From Hyphodiscus hymeniophilus (taxonomy: Eukaryota; Ascomycota; Leotiomycetes; Helotiales; Hyphodiscaceae): DNA of 64,000 nucleotides. Location: the NCBI GenBank assembly GCA_016508695.1, contig VNKQ01000018.1, positions 1,178,001 to 1,242,000 on the forward strand, written 5' to 3'. A program made the position numbers and the translations under genes. Positions 33,032-43,882 of this stretch are shown piece by piece (position 1 is the first letter of the stretch; each line of letters starts with the position of its first letter). The notes under the pieces were generated by a model that saw only the letters and a program-made list of their open reading frames with translations, did not search any database and had not been told where the DNA came from.

Positions 33032-34104
33032 ATGTTTGAAGGACTTTCTACTAAGAAGATCGACTTTGCTCCATTGTCTCAATCCGAGGACTGTGAATCA
33101 CAAACCTCCGAGTCTCAGACACCCAGTACTGGAGTTTTAGTCAGATCACGATATTGTGCTCTTCCTGCATGGATAGTGACTGTCCTGATATCCGCAGCAT
33201 TTGGTGCATGGCTTGGGGGTGGTCATGCCACAAATCTTGGATCTTTCTGTACTAAACAAATCTCGCAGTATTGTGAGTCCCCCATCCAGATCCTTGACAG
33301 CTCGTCTAATGTAATCCAGCGCCAGTGATACCTGATGTCGAGATCAAATACCAAATTGTCGAATTCAATGGCTCGTTACTGCAGGAGAATGTCTATCGAC
33401 AGGATGGAGGCCCGGAAGTGGATGCAGCATGGGAAGCATTGGGAGTAGATTGTTCGTCATTCTCTATCCCTTGGTCCTCCAAAGTCTCACCTCAGTCCAT
33501 ATTCTGACCTCACAAAAGATAGAGCAGCGATAGTTCCCACCAGCCTGGCGGCGAAATCAGGCTTGACAGAAGACCAAGTCCAAGTATCAGAGAAATACGG
33601 AGGGGGATTTCCAGCGAACATCGAAGGGCTGCACCATTTACATTGTCTCAATCTCCTACGCAAAAGTCTTTATTACAATTTTGAGCACTACCATGACCTG
33701 GGACAGGGAGCCTTCAAAAATGATGACAGAATCTTAAAATTCCACATCAGTCAGTCCACCCCATCCCCAGCAAATCTCTCCTTTTACTACCACGTTTGCG
33801 TCCTTACTTCCATTCCCAGTCCATCCAGTCTAGAGCATTGGCAGACGCTGACAATTGATCAGCGCACTGCCTTGATATCCTCCGCCAGCAACTGATGTGC
33901 ACCGTCGACGTCGCAGTGTTAGGACAAGTTTGGTGGAATAGAGAACATCCCACCGCTTATCCCGACTTCAATACCGAACACAAATGTAGAAACTTTGAGG
34001 ATGTTAGGAAATGGGCTGAAGCTCATCAGGCCCCGAAGGACGTGCCGGACGATTATCTGATGACCCCCCGCAGAATGGAGGATGTTTATGAAGCAATCCC
34101 CTAA
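33032..34104 (+). CDS. UstYa-like (DUF3328) oxidase, candidate RiPP-modifying enzyme
   Basis: Four exons (33032-33272, 33320-33451, 33519-33749, 33863-34104) give about 281 residues. Splicing restores the family path SPVIPDVEIKY, FNGSLLQENVYRQDGGPEVDAAWEALGVDYRAAIVP and KYGGGFPANIEGLHHLHCLNLLRKSLYYN. A single membrane segment lies near residues 47-64 (AWIVTVLISAAFGAWLGG) after a cytosolic N-terminus. Both HxxHC motifs are intact: H163-x-x-H166-C167 (HHLHC) and, assembled across the third intron, H200-x-x-H203-C204 (HITHC), followed by LDILRQQLMC. UstYa-family proteins catalyse oxidative macrocyclisation and related steps on peptide backbones in ustiloxin, phomopsin, asperipin and cyclochlorotine-type pathways. 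The donors GTTCGT and GTCAGT are weak but frame-consistent. The divergent neighbour is the Tyr-rich precursor gene. Confidence 0.92.
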
Positions 34105-35416
34105 ACTTTATTTGAAACTATCAATAATGGAATACAAGACAGTCTGTATTTTGATTAATACTCAATAAACTTTTGCCGCATAAATTGTGCTTGCAATAAG
34201 CTAAAGTATTTGCTTCTTCCATTTAACACGAGGCCTTCCCGTCAGGGCTATCACTGAGATTGCTGTCGAGCACTTCTGAAATTGGTAATATTTGATAGTG
34301 GCCGTTTCAATGACTTGGGATGAGTACTTTTTCTGCCCTGACGATGTTTGAGTACAATGCATAGGTTAAGTTCCAAGTAACAATATTCTAGATTCACAGC
34401 CTTCTAACGATTTGGAAATGGTCAAGAATCATGTATACAGATAAGAATAGAAGGTTCCTTTCGTGATCTTAGTTGCCTTCAACTTCCGAAAATTCTACAG
34501 GAATAATAGAGAAAACCTCTACCTCTGTAAGGTTCAAATCGCTCAATGTGTTTGAGCGATTAGAATATTGTGAAGTAGGAATGTTGATGTTGCAGGATTG
34601 GTGCAGGGACCTAAATGACAACAACGCAGATTTCTCTGGAACGCTCAATCTCCCCTCGAATCCGATGCGGACAACTTCTAGAGTCCGAGGAAACAAACTC
34701 TGTGCCAAAACCATATTTCATTATCTCATCGCACAGCAGAGGGCCGATGATATTATTTGCAGCTAAATCGAGAATGCCTTGAAGGAGAGCGGGCAAGCCA
34801 GCGAGACAATGTGTACGTATTGCACCGCAGTTACCTATCAAGTTATTGCTATCGAAGCATGACTAGTCCCAAGCTCCTCCAACGCTCTGAAACAACTCGT
34901 GATTGCAGTTGAAGAGCCACTCACACACGGTTAGCATCCAACATCCATGCTGTGAATCATTGAATGAGTTGCCGGTTTGCTTCCGTATTGCGAGAAGCCC
35001 AAAATCACGTTCGCGGTGCGTTTGGAATCATCTTGTGGCTCATAATGAAATCAGGCAGAGTGGCTGGCGTTACAGCGGCATGTCATAACTGGGACAGTGA
35101 ATTAACATTAAAGACCTAACGTTGCGACTGTAACAAAAAGCAGCAAAAAAGCAGCAATAACGCCCATTCACTGTGTCCATAGAGTACGAATCACAGCTGC
35201 AGAGCTATAATAGGAGAGCAGAGGCTATTGCTCGGCAATAATGAGATCGGGAACAGTAGCGTGGCGCAATCACAAACTTGAAGTCAATATTAGCCCAGAC
35301 CCACTCGCCAAAGGATCTATACTCCCTCAAACAAAAGCCATACTCGACCGGGATACAAAATCCAGAAATTATGCTGCTTCAGGCTACACGAAAGTGCCTC
35401 CACCAAGCTTAAGCCA
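34105..35416. other. Intergenic stretch, no gene supported
   Basis: AT-rich sequence downstream of the UstYa-like gene. Frames at 34469-34841 on both strands lack motifs. No methyltransferase, tyrosinase, S41 peptidase or second DUF3328 gene occurs here. Confidence 0.45.
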
Positions 35417-37433
35417 ATGTGCCATCTCTGCCAGAAAGTCGAGAATCTTCGCGACGTCGACTCTAAAGTCAGCAAATCGATCCTCATTGGTCTTTCAAAA
35501 CTGCGTCGACACTTTGAGCCACGCCTCGGCGACTTATGGTTAAGGGTTAGGGCTTTGGCGATATGATGAGACTACCAAGCTTCGTGACCTGCTTAGCAGT
35601 CTTCATAGAAAAGTGCCGGCTAAAGCTTTAGGAGCGATTCTTGCGGAGGTTGACCGGGATTTGGTGCATATCAAGAAGAATATGGCCAGTCACTCTACCC
35701 AAGATGGCATTTGGAATGGGATTGAATTGGCGGCGAGCGATGCCGATCAAAGCTCGGCTGATAGATTCGTCAGGGAGGGGCAACTGGAGAAGGAGAGGCG
35801 GGAGAGGGACCGGAAGGCTAGGAGGAAGAAGTTAGGTGCTGAAGTTTCGAAGCGCCTAGACAGAAAGAAGCTTCCTGATCTGCCAGAAAGTTATATCTAC
35901 CCGACTTTTGTGAGGCTCCGGGAGTTCATTAACTTGGTGGAAAACTGGATGACGAAATTCGGTACTTCGGTAGCAGCGTGCACGGAGAAGGATCTCGATG
36001 ACCAATCTCTGGTCTCCGTTTTTGGAGGAGAGATTAGTCAGAGACCTGCGATCGACGTAGGTATCTGGAAGGTTGGCGAAGAGGAAGAATGGATGGGAAG
36101 GTCTAGCGGTGGCGGTATTGACGATTCGCAACGACTCCCCACCATCGAATCCATCAATTGCAAGTACAACGACCCGTTAGGCGGCCCTCACTTCGACATT
36201 GGGATCTCCGACAGAGTCGCAGAGCTTGCCCCCAAGCCTGCAGCAATAGACCATTTGCAGCGTCCATTGAGCTCGGTAACCCTGGGGAAAAGATTAGGAG
36301 CATTGAATAGGAGTTCCAAGAATTCAATCGTGGATATGATTCCAACCTTTCAGGTGGAGCAGAAGCGAAGGGAAAGAAATCATTTAATGTCGGGAGAAGG
36401 GATTTTGAGACCATTGCCAAAGATCTCAATTGACAGTAGCGTCGACTCGAAAAACGTGAAATTGAGTCTTGAGAGTTATACGACGAATAAAACTCCGCCA
36501 ACAAGTGAGTTTGGAGGGTGTATCAAGAGTTCTGGCATCGAAATTAAAATGCACCAGTATTCGAGCGCGACCTCGACCTCTCTCTTTAGCAGTCGTGCTT
36601 CACCACTCAATTTGGGAAGCTTGGTTGAACTATCACTTTCAACAAAGAAGAGAGGATCTGAACCAAATCTAGGAAACCACGTTTCAACGACATGCTCGTT
36701 GGATAGCGGTCGAGACCAACGAAATACTTCGTTACACAGTCCAACGATTCCAACTGCTATTAGACGACCCATGGCATCAACCTTGACTGAGGAAGCTCTT
36801 CAATTAAGGAGAAAACACCGGCGTGTATTGGTGAATGCAAATCCCTTAGCTGCGTATAGTCCCATTGATAGCAGCAAAATATCACAAGGGGTAAAAGAAG
36901 CAAGAAAGGAGAAGAAATCGCAGAATGATCCACCCACCAAGAGCCCGGATGTCAAGTATGTCCATACACGAAAGAATGTAACTTCGGCTACGGTTCGGAA
37001 TGCCTGCAGGACAAGAACCGAGCAAAGAGACTTTTCAGTGAATGGAGAGCCGGGAATGGGGGATATCCAAGCTCAGTAGGAGCTTTCGCAACTCACACCT
37101 GATAAAATGAAACCCCCAATCTTTGCAGGAAGTCTTGACCCGGAATACAATCGAGCCAAAACGGAGGTGGTTGGGAAGCAGGCTCCGCGGACTGCCACGA
37201 AAAGGGACTCTGCAACAGGGCCTGGACATCAAGTTGAAGGAGGAGGGAAGAGCCCAAATCATGGAGATGTCAAAACTAGGACGCGCGAAGTGTCAGAAGC
37301 CGTGAAGAACAGTAGGAAAAGGCGAGCGGAGAGAAATTCGACACCATTCAACGACCGGTATCGCAATGAGGAGAGGAAAAAAGCGTGGACTTCAACGAAG
37401 GAATCATCAGCCCGTGTTGGACAACGCATATAA
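35417..37433 (+). CDS. Hypothetical protein with coiled-coil N-terminus, gene model uncertain
   Basis: The main open frame (35613-37079) is protein-like but starts without a clear ATG. My model joins 35417-35538 (MCHLCQKVENLRDVDSK) by a 58-bp GT..AG intron to 35597-37075, then by a 57-bp intron (GTAGGA donor, GAAG acceptor) to 37133-37433, giving about 633 residues. The last splice is proposed because the frame after the TAG at 37077 stays open for 118 codons in the same phase and still reads as coding (AGSLDPEYNRAK, then SRKRRAERNSTPFNDRY). Alternatively the protein ends at 37079. Visible features are Lys/Glu/Arg-rich helical segments (GQLEKERRERDRKARRKK), LPESYIYPTFVRLREFINLVENWMTKFG, and a disordered Ser-rich second half with basic tail. 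I do not recognise the family. Confidence 0.5.
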
Positions 37434-38006
37434 CAGCTTCAGCTCCCAGAAAGCTAGATAATATTTGAAGCGAATATATAGAGAAATCAATAGACATCGA
37501 TGACGTTTGAGGAGCGTTGGGGTGAACTTATACCAAAGATCAACGCATTGGATGCTGCCTCTACCAGTAATTTTGGGGAGGATGAGGTAACGACGTGGCG
37601 GGCAATCTCTGTGTCGAGATACAATCTTTTAAAATATCGATGGTGAAGCCAGGGGATCAGGAAGAGAAAGAAGAAAATGAACTTCAAGGACCTTGAGCAA
37701 CACAAGAGCTTCGGAAATGGCGGCACTTGCCTCCGTACGGTCCAATCCTTGGTACACCGCCTTTATTTTGCCTTGATCCAGAGAGATTTGCCCACTCTAA
37801 ATAATCCCTGTGAGCGAAGGCGGTGTAGCAAGCATTTGGGCATGCACCTTCTTACGACGCGAACGCGGGTCTTCGCGTCTTCCTATCTCTCTCTCAGACT
37901 ACCTACATTTCTCCCAAAAACTTCTAATTCTATTGTTATTGTTGATTTACCCGTCAGTTCTCTATTGTATTAGAGACTTCTTTCTAAACTTTGATTGATA
38001 GCTATC
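37434..38006. other. MSH6 upstream region
   Basis: 573 bp with no gene. It contains the ACGCG cluster listed separately and a pyrimidine-rich stretch immediately before the MSH6 ATG. Confidence 0.6.
37857..37878 (+). promoter_or_regulatory. Three MCB-type ACGCG cores upstream of MSH6
   Basis: ACGCG occurs at 37857-37861 and 37863-37867, and its complement CGCGT at 37874-37878, about 130-150 bp before the MSH6 start codon. ACGCG(T) is the core of the MluI cell-cycle box bound by MBF (Mbp1/Res-Swi6), which drives G1/S genes including DNA replication and mismatch-repair genes in yeasts. Clustering and position make this a credible G1/S control element, by inference. Confidence 0.5.
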
Positions 38007-41000
38007 ATGGCCAAAAACAATGAGGCCGCGGTAGCTACTCCAGCTCCGCCGCCCACCCTAAAGAAGCAGACTTCAAGTGCAGGCTCAAAGAATGGATCAA
38101 TCCTCAACTTCTTTACGAAAGCTGCTTCCAATGGAAACGGCACCCCCAACCCATCGACCGCGACTTTGAAGACGAAGGGCGAGCCGAAAGGCGTCAACGC
38201 GATGCCAAAACCTAACCTTCCACTCAAGAAGCCTGCATTCAGGAAAGCTGCCGTCAAGAGCATGACGCCAGTTCCCAGCAGCGATCCAAATGGTCCCTCG
38301 AGCTCCCAAGAGAATGAGAATCTTGGGATACCAGAAGAGGTAGAGGACGATGGCTTGCCATCACCTGCGACACCTGCTAAGAAACTACAGGCTGTGACTG
38401 GTACTGGTGTGGCATTTGGGAGCAGTCCTTCACGAAGGGTCCGTATAGACATATTGAACCTGTCTCTTAGAACAACCGCTGACCTCGAATTATTCAGGCC
38501 AAGAAACCTATCTGCTATGCCGAGTCCGACGATGACGATGAAGAAGCATTCGACCCAGCGGGTGTTTCAACGAAAAGGAAACTAGTACAGCGTAAACGAG
38601 TCGTCGAGGATGATGATGAGGAAGACACATTTATTGGGGGCCTAGATGGTGCAGCTGATGATGATGATGATGGTAAGCAGCTAGGATACCAGGGGAAATG
38701 GAAATCGCACGTTAACGCCTTGCAGAAGAAATGGACGACTTTGTTGTTGACGACGATTCCGATGCTCCAATGAAGCCGTCAAAAAAACGGAAACGTCCCA
38801 CATCGACGGCGACTTCTCGAAAACGTTCTAACATATCTACACCTTCCTCTCACGACGAAGAGGACGAGCACGACGAAGACGTGGATCTGGAGCTGCCAGA
38901 TACATCAACAGCACAACAGTGGAAGTATGACCCTAATAGTACCGAAACTATAGGAAGGAAATCTGTCAAAAAGTCCAAGGCCCCAGCGTCGAGCAGGAAG
39001 GAGAAAGCATCAAAATCAGATCCAGAGACACGATACGAATGGCTTGCAAACATTCAAGATATCGACCGTAATCCTATCGGACATCCTGATTACGATCCAC
39101 GAACTGTTTATATACCCCCCATGGCGTGGAACAAATTTACGGCGTTCGAAAAGCAATATTGGGAGATCAAGCAAAAGTTCTGGGACACCGTTGTTTTCTT
39201 CAAGAAAGGCAAATTCTACGAGTTGTACGAGAATGACGCGACGATTGGTCACCAGCTCTTTGATCTGAAACTCACGGACAGAGTGAACATGCGAATGGTT
39301 GGCGTTCCTGAAATGTCCCTTGATCACTGGGCAAATCAGTTCGTTGCAAAGGGCTTCAAGATTGCCAGAGTTGACCAGTGCGAATCAGCTCTTGGCAAGG
39401 AGATGAGAGAAAGAGAAGATAGTCAAGGCCCTCCACTGAAAGGTGGAAAGAAGGACATTATCAGACGAGAACTTGCTTGCGTACTTACTGGCGGCACTTT
39501 GGTCGAGGGTAGCATGTTACAGGATGATATGGCAACATTTTGCGTTGCGATCAAGGAGTCAATCGTTGATGATTTACCAGCCTTTGGAATTTCGTTCGTC
39601 GATACAGCGACTGGGCAATTCTTCTTGTCAGAATTTGTCGATGACGTGGATCTCACCAAGTTTGAAACCTTCGTGGCTCAAACAAGACCCCAGGAACTCT
39701 TAATCGAGAAATCCTGCATATCCGCAAAGGCTTTACGAATACTGAAGAATAACACCAATCCTACAACGATATGGAATTTTCTGAAGCCCGGGAAAGAGTT
39801 CTGGGAAGCTGATGTCACACGACGCGAGTTGGATTGCAGCGGATACTTCGTTGCTGACGTAGAGGATGAAGAAGTCTGGCCAGAAAAGCTTGAGCAGGCT
39901 AGAGACAAACACCTTCTCATGTCTGCATTCGGTGCTTTGGTACAATACCTGAGATCTCTCAAACTGGAACGAACGCTTTTGACGCAAGGCAACTTCAATT
40001 GGTATGACCCAATCCAGAAAGGTACTACATTAGTCCTCGATGGTCAGACTCTCATCAACCTGGAAATTTTCGCAAACACATATGATGGGGGACAAGACGG
40101 AACGCTTTTCACCTTGCTCAATCGCTGTGTTACGCCATTTGGAAAGCGCATGTTTCGTCAATGGGTATGCCATCCGTTGGCCGATGCGAAACGGATTAAT
40201 GAACGTTTGGATGCAGTCGACATGCTGAACGCAGATCGTTCCCTCAGCGATCAGTTCACAGCATCAATGACCAAGATGCCTGATCTGGAGCGGTTGATCT
40301 CTCGTATTCATGCGGGAATCTGTAGACCAGAGGATTTTGTGAGAGTGCTAGAGGGATTTGAGCAAATCGAGTACACCATGACGCTACTTGAAGCTTTTGG
40401 TGGTGGCGACGGTATTGTGGATCGTCTCATTACCGCGATGCCAGATCTGAAAGCGCCCCTGAAATGGTGGAAGAATGCATTTGATCGACAGAAGGCGAGA
40501 GACTATAAGCTCCTCGTACCCGAGCGTGGTGTAGAAGAAGAATTCGACGCCAGCCAAAGCCGAATCACCGAGATCAAACAAGAATTGGACAGCCTGATGA
40601 AGCGGAAACAGAAAGAGTTTGGGTCCAAGAACATCACTTTTAGAGACATCGGGAAGGAGGTTTACCAGCTGGAAGTGCCAGCCAACATCAAAGTACCGAA
40701 AGATTGGAAGATGATGTCCTCGACTAAGGCCGTGAAACGTTACTACTTTTCTGAACTACAAGAGTTAGTACGGGATCTTCAGGAAGCTCAGGAGACACAC
40801 GGACAGATTGTCAAGCAGGTTGCTGGGAGATTTTTTGCTCGGTTTGATGAAGAGTACAGTGTTTGGAATGCAGCTGTTAAAGTTATCGCGCAACTCGACT
40901 GTCTTATAAGTCTTGCTGCTGCATCAGCTGCTCTGGGAGAACCAAGCTGCAGACCGACTTTCCTTGATCAGGAACGAAGCGTGGTTGAATTCGAGGAACT

Positions 41001-41862
41001 CCGCCATCCATGCATTCTTCCAAATGTCACTGACTTCATTCCCAATGATGTGAAGCTTGGTGGGGAAGCTTCCAACATCACCTTATTGACAGGTGCCAAT
41101 GCAGCTGGAAAGTCAACAATCCTTCGAATGGTATGTCAACTGTGTCTCTGTTTTATCATATTTCACTAATACTTTCAGACCTGCGTGGCAGTGATCATGG
41201 CTCAAATAGGCTGCTACGTACCTTGCATATCCGCACGTCTTACCCCATGCGACCGCATCATGTCCCGCCTCGGAGCAAATGACAATATCTTTGCTGCTCA
41301 ATCCACTTTCTTCGTAGAGCTTTCCGAAACCAAAAAGATCCTGTCAGAAGCAACACCTCGTTCACTGGTCATCCTCGACGAGCTCGGACGTGGTACCTCT
41401 TCTTACGACGGCGTGGCAGTGGCACAAGCAGTCCTCCACCATGTCGCTTCACATATTGGATGTACCGGCTTCTTCGCAACGCATTACCACTCTATCGCAA
41501 CCGAGTTTGCAGGCCACCCTGAGATAGCGCCAAAGAGAATGCAGATCCAGGTCGACGAAGGGGAAAGAAGAGTCACATTCCTATACAAGTTGGAGGAAGG
41601 TGTTGCGGAGGGCAGCTTCGGTATGCATTGTGCATCGATGTGTGGTATCCCCAGCAAAGTCATTGATGTTGCGGAGACGGCGGCGAAAGAATGGGAGCAT
41701 ACGAGTCGATTGAAGGAGAGTCTCGAGAAGGCTAGAAATGGATGCTATATTCCGCTTGGTGTGCAGAGTGATGTCGCTTGGATGTTGAGGGATTTAGAGG
41801 AGGAGGATGGAGTAGAGAAGAGAGGGCTGGAAGTTTTGATGAAGGCCATTGAGAGCTTGTAG
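38007..41862 (+). CDS. MSH6: DNA mismatch-repair protein MSH6
   Basis: Four exons (38007-38438, 38498-38672, 38726-41130, 41179-41862) give about 1,231 residues. Near residue 30 SILNFF resembles a PCNA-interacting PIP box. A long acidic/basic disordered tail precedes MutS domain I, whose mismatch-contacting Phe-x-Glu is present in GKFYELYEND (about 366-368). Domain II/III and the clamp follow. The ATPase has Walker A TGANAAGKST ending just before the last intron, the signature QSTFFVELSE, Walker B LVILDELGRGTSSYDG (D1071-E1072) and the TGFFATHYHSI switch. MSH6 pairs with MSH2 as MutS-alpha, recognising base mismatches and small loops in the nucleus. Length and domain order match the family. 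The first exon's frame would otherwise run to a stop shortly after 38438. Confidence 0.97.
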
Positions 41863-42784
41863 ATCGTGTCATACTGTAATGGGAGCTTTTGCTTGATATT
41901 TGCCGGGTCGCAGCTTTTAAAGCGCTGTTGGATTCATTGGGAAAGGTGCTATTGTTTCTAGCTCCTTGGGCTGTATATGTTTATACTGGAAATCGCTTCG
42001 ACATTCCCAGAGCATCCTCAACCCTCTCTTGAAGACTTTCCTTCGATTTACATATCTCGGCGAACCCGGCTGCCACGTTGATGAGAACTTGTACACACGA
42101 CTTAGAGATACGTTTTGAAAGCGGGTGACACTTTCCAATCCAAGAGTCAGCTGTCCAACCTGCCTTAGGATCTATCATTTCTTCTATTCCATATTGGGAA
42201 TTTGGGAACCTGAATATCAAATTACTCAAAAAGGTGTCCGAAAATGCTCGACGTCCGAGATTGAGGGGCTGTCTTGTGCTTGTGGTAAAAGGCATGGGAA
42301 GATTCTTCAGCACCTCTTGACTGCTTTTCAAGCCAACCATAGCGGTCAAGGCTCGAATCCCAGCCCTGGAACAACCCAATGTCAAGCTTCAAAACTACCC
42401 CGCACAATGCCATTCTTACTATCAACAAGCGATCGATGAGGGCATTAATCTGAAAGAAAATCCAATACTTTGCACGAAGATTGGCCATCATGCTCATTAT
42501 CATGTACCCGGATGAAAGTTTTTTTTGGCCTAGATGCCGGTAGAATATTCGATTAATCTTCCTATAACACAAACCTATCAGCAACAATTGAGACGTCTTC
42601 TCACCGCCACGATGCCATACTGGTCCACATCCAAACCGGGAAATACACCAATCTACACGAAAGCCGGGTATTGTGTACAAGCTATCCATCGGGACTGCTA
42701 TCCCATCACTACATTACTTGTTCCTCAAGCCACATAATATCATCCACCCTTGAGCCGTCTTCCCACACAACCTCAGACTCTCCA
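41863..42784. other. Intergenic stretch, no gene supported
   Basis: Downstream of MSH6. Frames here (both strands) are short and unlike proteins. A T-arm-like word near 42350 was considered and rejected as a tRNA. Confidence 0.45.
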
Positions 42785-43746
42785 ATGGCGGCCTCATACC
42801 CCCCACCATACATTCTGGAACCAATGGAGAAGCATGAGAACACTCTTATCCTCCTCCACGGCACCTCACAAGATGGGCATGCATTCGCAGAAGCTCTCCT
42901 TAAATTCCCCATCCCTGAACCGTTATCCTCAGAAGTCCACAAAACACTACCCAAATCCTTCCCCTCAACACGCTTTGTCTTCCCAACAGGCCGTAAACGC
43001 TATAGCACAGTTCTCGGCCGGGAAAGTCACGCATGGTTCGACTTCAAGTCATTCAGCGATCGGACGCTGAACGAGGACATCCAGAAAGAGGGGCTGAAGG
43101 AGTCGAGCGTGTATCTGGATGGACTGGTTGATGCGGAGACGGAAGTCATCTTACAGGGGATGTCTCCTCTCGAAGGCGACGCCGAAGATGAAGCGAAGGC
43201 GAGACGGAAAGCAAGAAAGAGAATTGTGGTCGGTGGTTTCAGTCAGGGATCAGCAATGGCGTGTATTGCCCTTCTTTCTGGACATCTGGGGGGTATTGAA
43301 GGGAAAGGCGGACAGATCGGGGCGTTTGTCGGGATGAGTGGATGGTGTCCGTTCAGACTCCAGATACTCGATCTCATCACCAAATCTTCAGGTTCTATGC
43401 CCTCGCACTTCATGGCGGAGGCGAAGTTCTTGTTCGCCGTGCAATATCTAAGGCAGCTTTTGGGAATGGATGAAATGGGCGACAAGGATACCTTGGGGAA
43501 GGCGAGTGGAAAAGGAAAAAATGGTATACAAAGCATCTCGGTATTTTTGGGACATGGAGAGTGTGATACTAAAATGAAGGTTCACTGGGGCAGAGAACTG
43601 GGGGACTGATGGAGCAGATGGTACCTGATACACAGTTCAAGGCGTATAAAGGGTTGGAACATTGGTGGGATGCAGCGGAGATGGAGGATTTAGTCGGATT
43701 CCTGAAGACAGTTTGGGATGTCGATACGGTGAGGAAGGATGAGTAA
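42785..43746 (+). CDS. Phospholipase/carboxylesterase-family alpha/beta hydrolase with apparent frameshift
   Basis: The ATG at 42785 starts MAASYPPPYILEP. The frame shows HENTLILLHGTSQDG (oxyanion strand), TRFVFPTGRKR, SHAWFDFKSFS, the nucleophile elbow VGGFSQGSAMA and the acid SVFLGHGECDTKMKVHWG. It then hits TGA at 43607 after GRELGD. A second frame (+2) continues without gap as LMEQMVPDTQFKAYKGLEHWWDAAEMEDLVGFLKTVW and ends TAA at 43744-43746, supplying the catalytic His (GLEHWW). The break sits at a run of five G at 43600-43604; one more G would join the two. A 38-bp GT..AG removal could also join them but is very short and would delete conserved residues. This is either a one-base assembly error or a young inactivating mutation. 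The family hydrolyses acyl thioesters or esters (acyl-protein thioesterase relatives). Confidence 0.8.
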
Positions 43747-43882
43747 GTGGATGAATGACTAAATTTCAGTATCGGTATGGAATAAATCCAAAAAGGTGAA
43801 TATCAATCGATGCTCGATGAACCGTTAATGATCCACTTTGGATGCCCTGAAGCTCGTGCTATATATTCCCGTTTTGCCTTCC

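Noticed and set aside
35241..35543. 100-codon frame ending at TAA 35541, first read as the 5' part of a broken gene
   Set aside because: The neighbouring frame (MCHLCQKVENLRDVD) reads more like protein and joins the main frame by a normal-length intron, so a pseudogene call was not needed.
42330..42380. T-arm-like CTCGAATCCC
   Set aside because: No cloverleaf could be folded around it on either strand.
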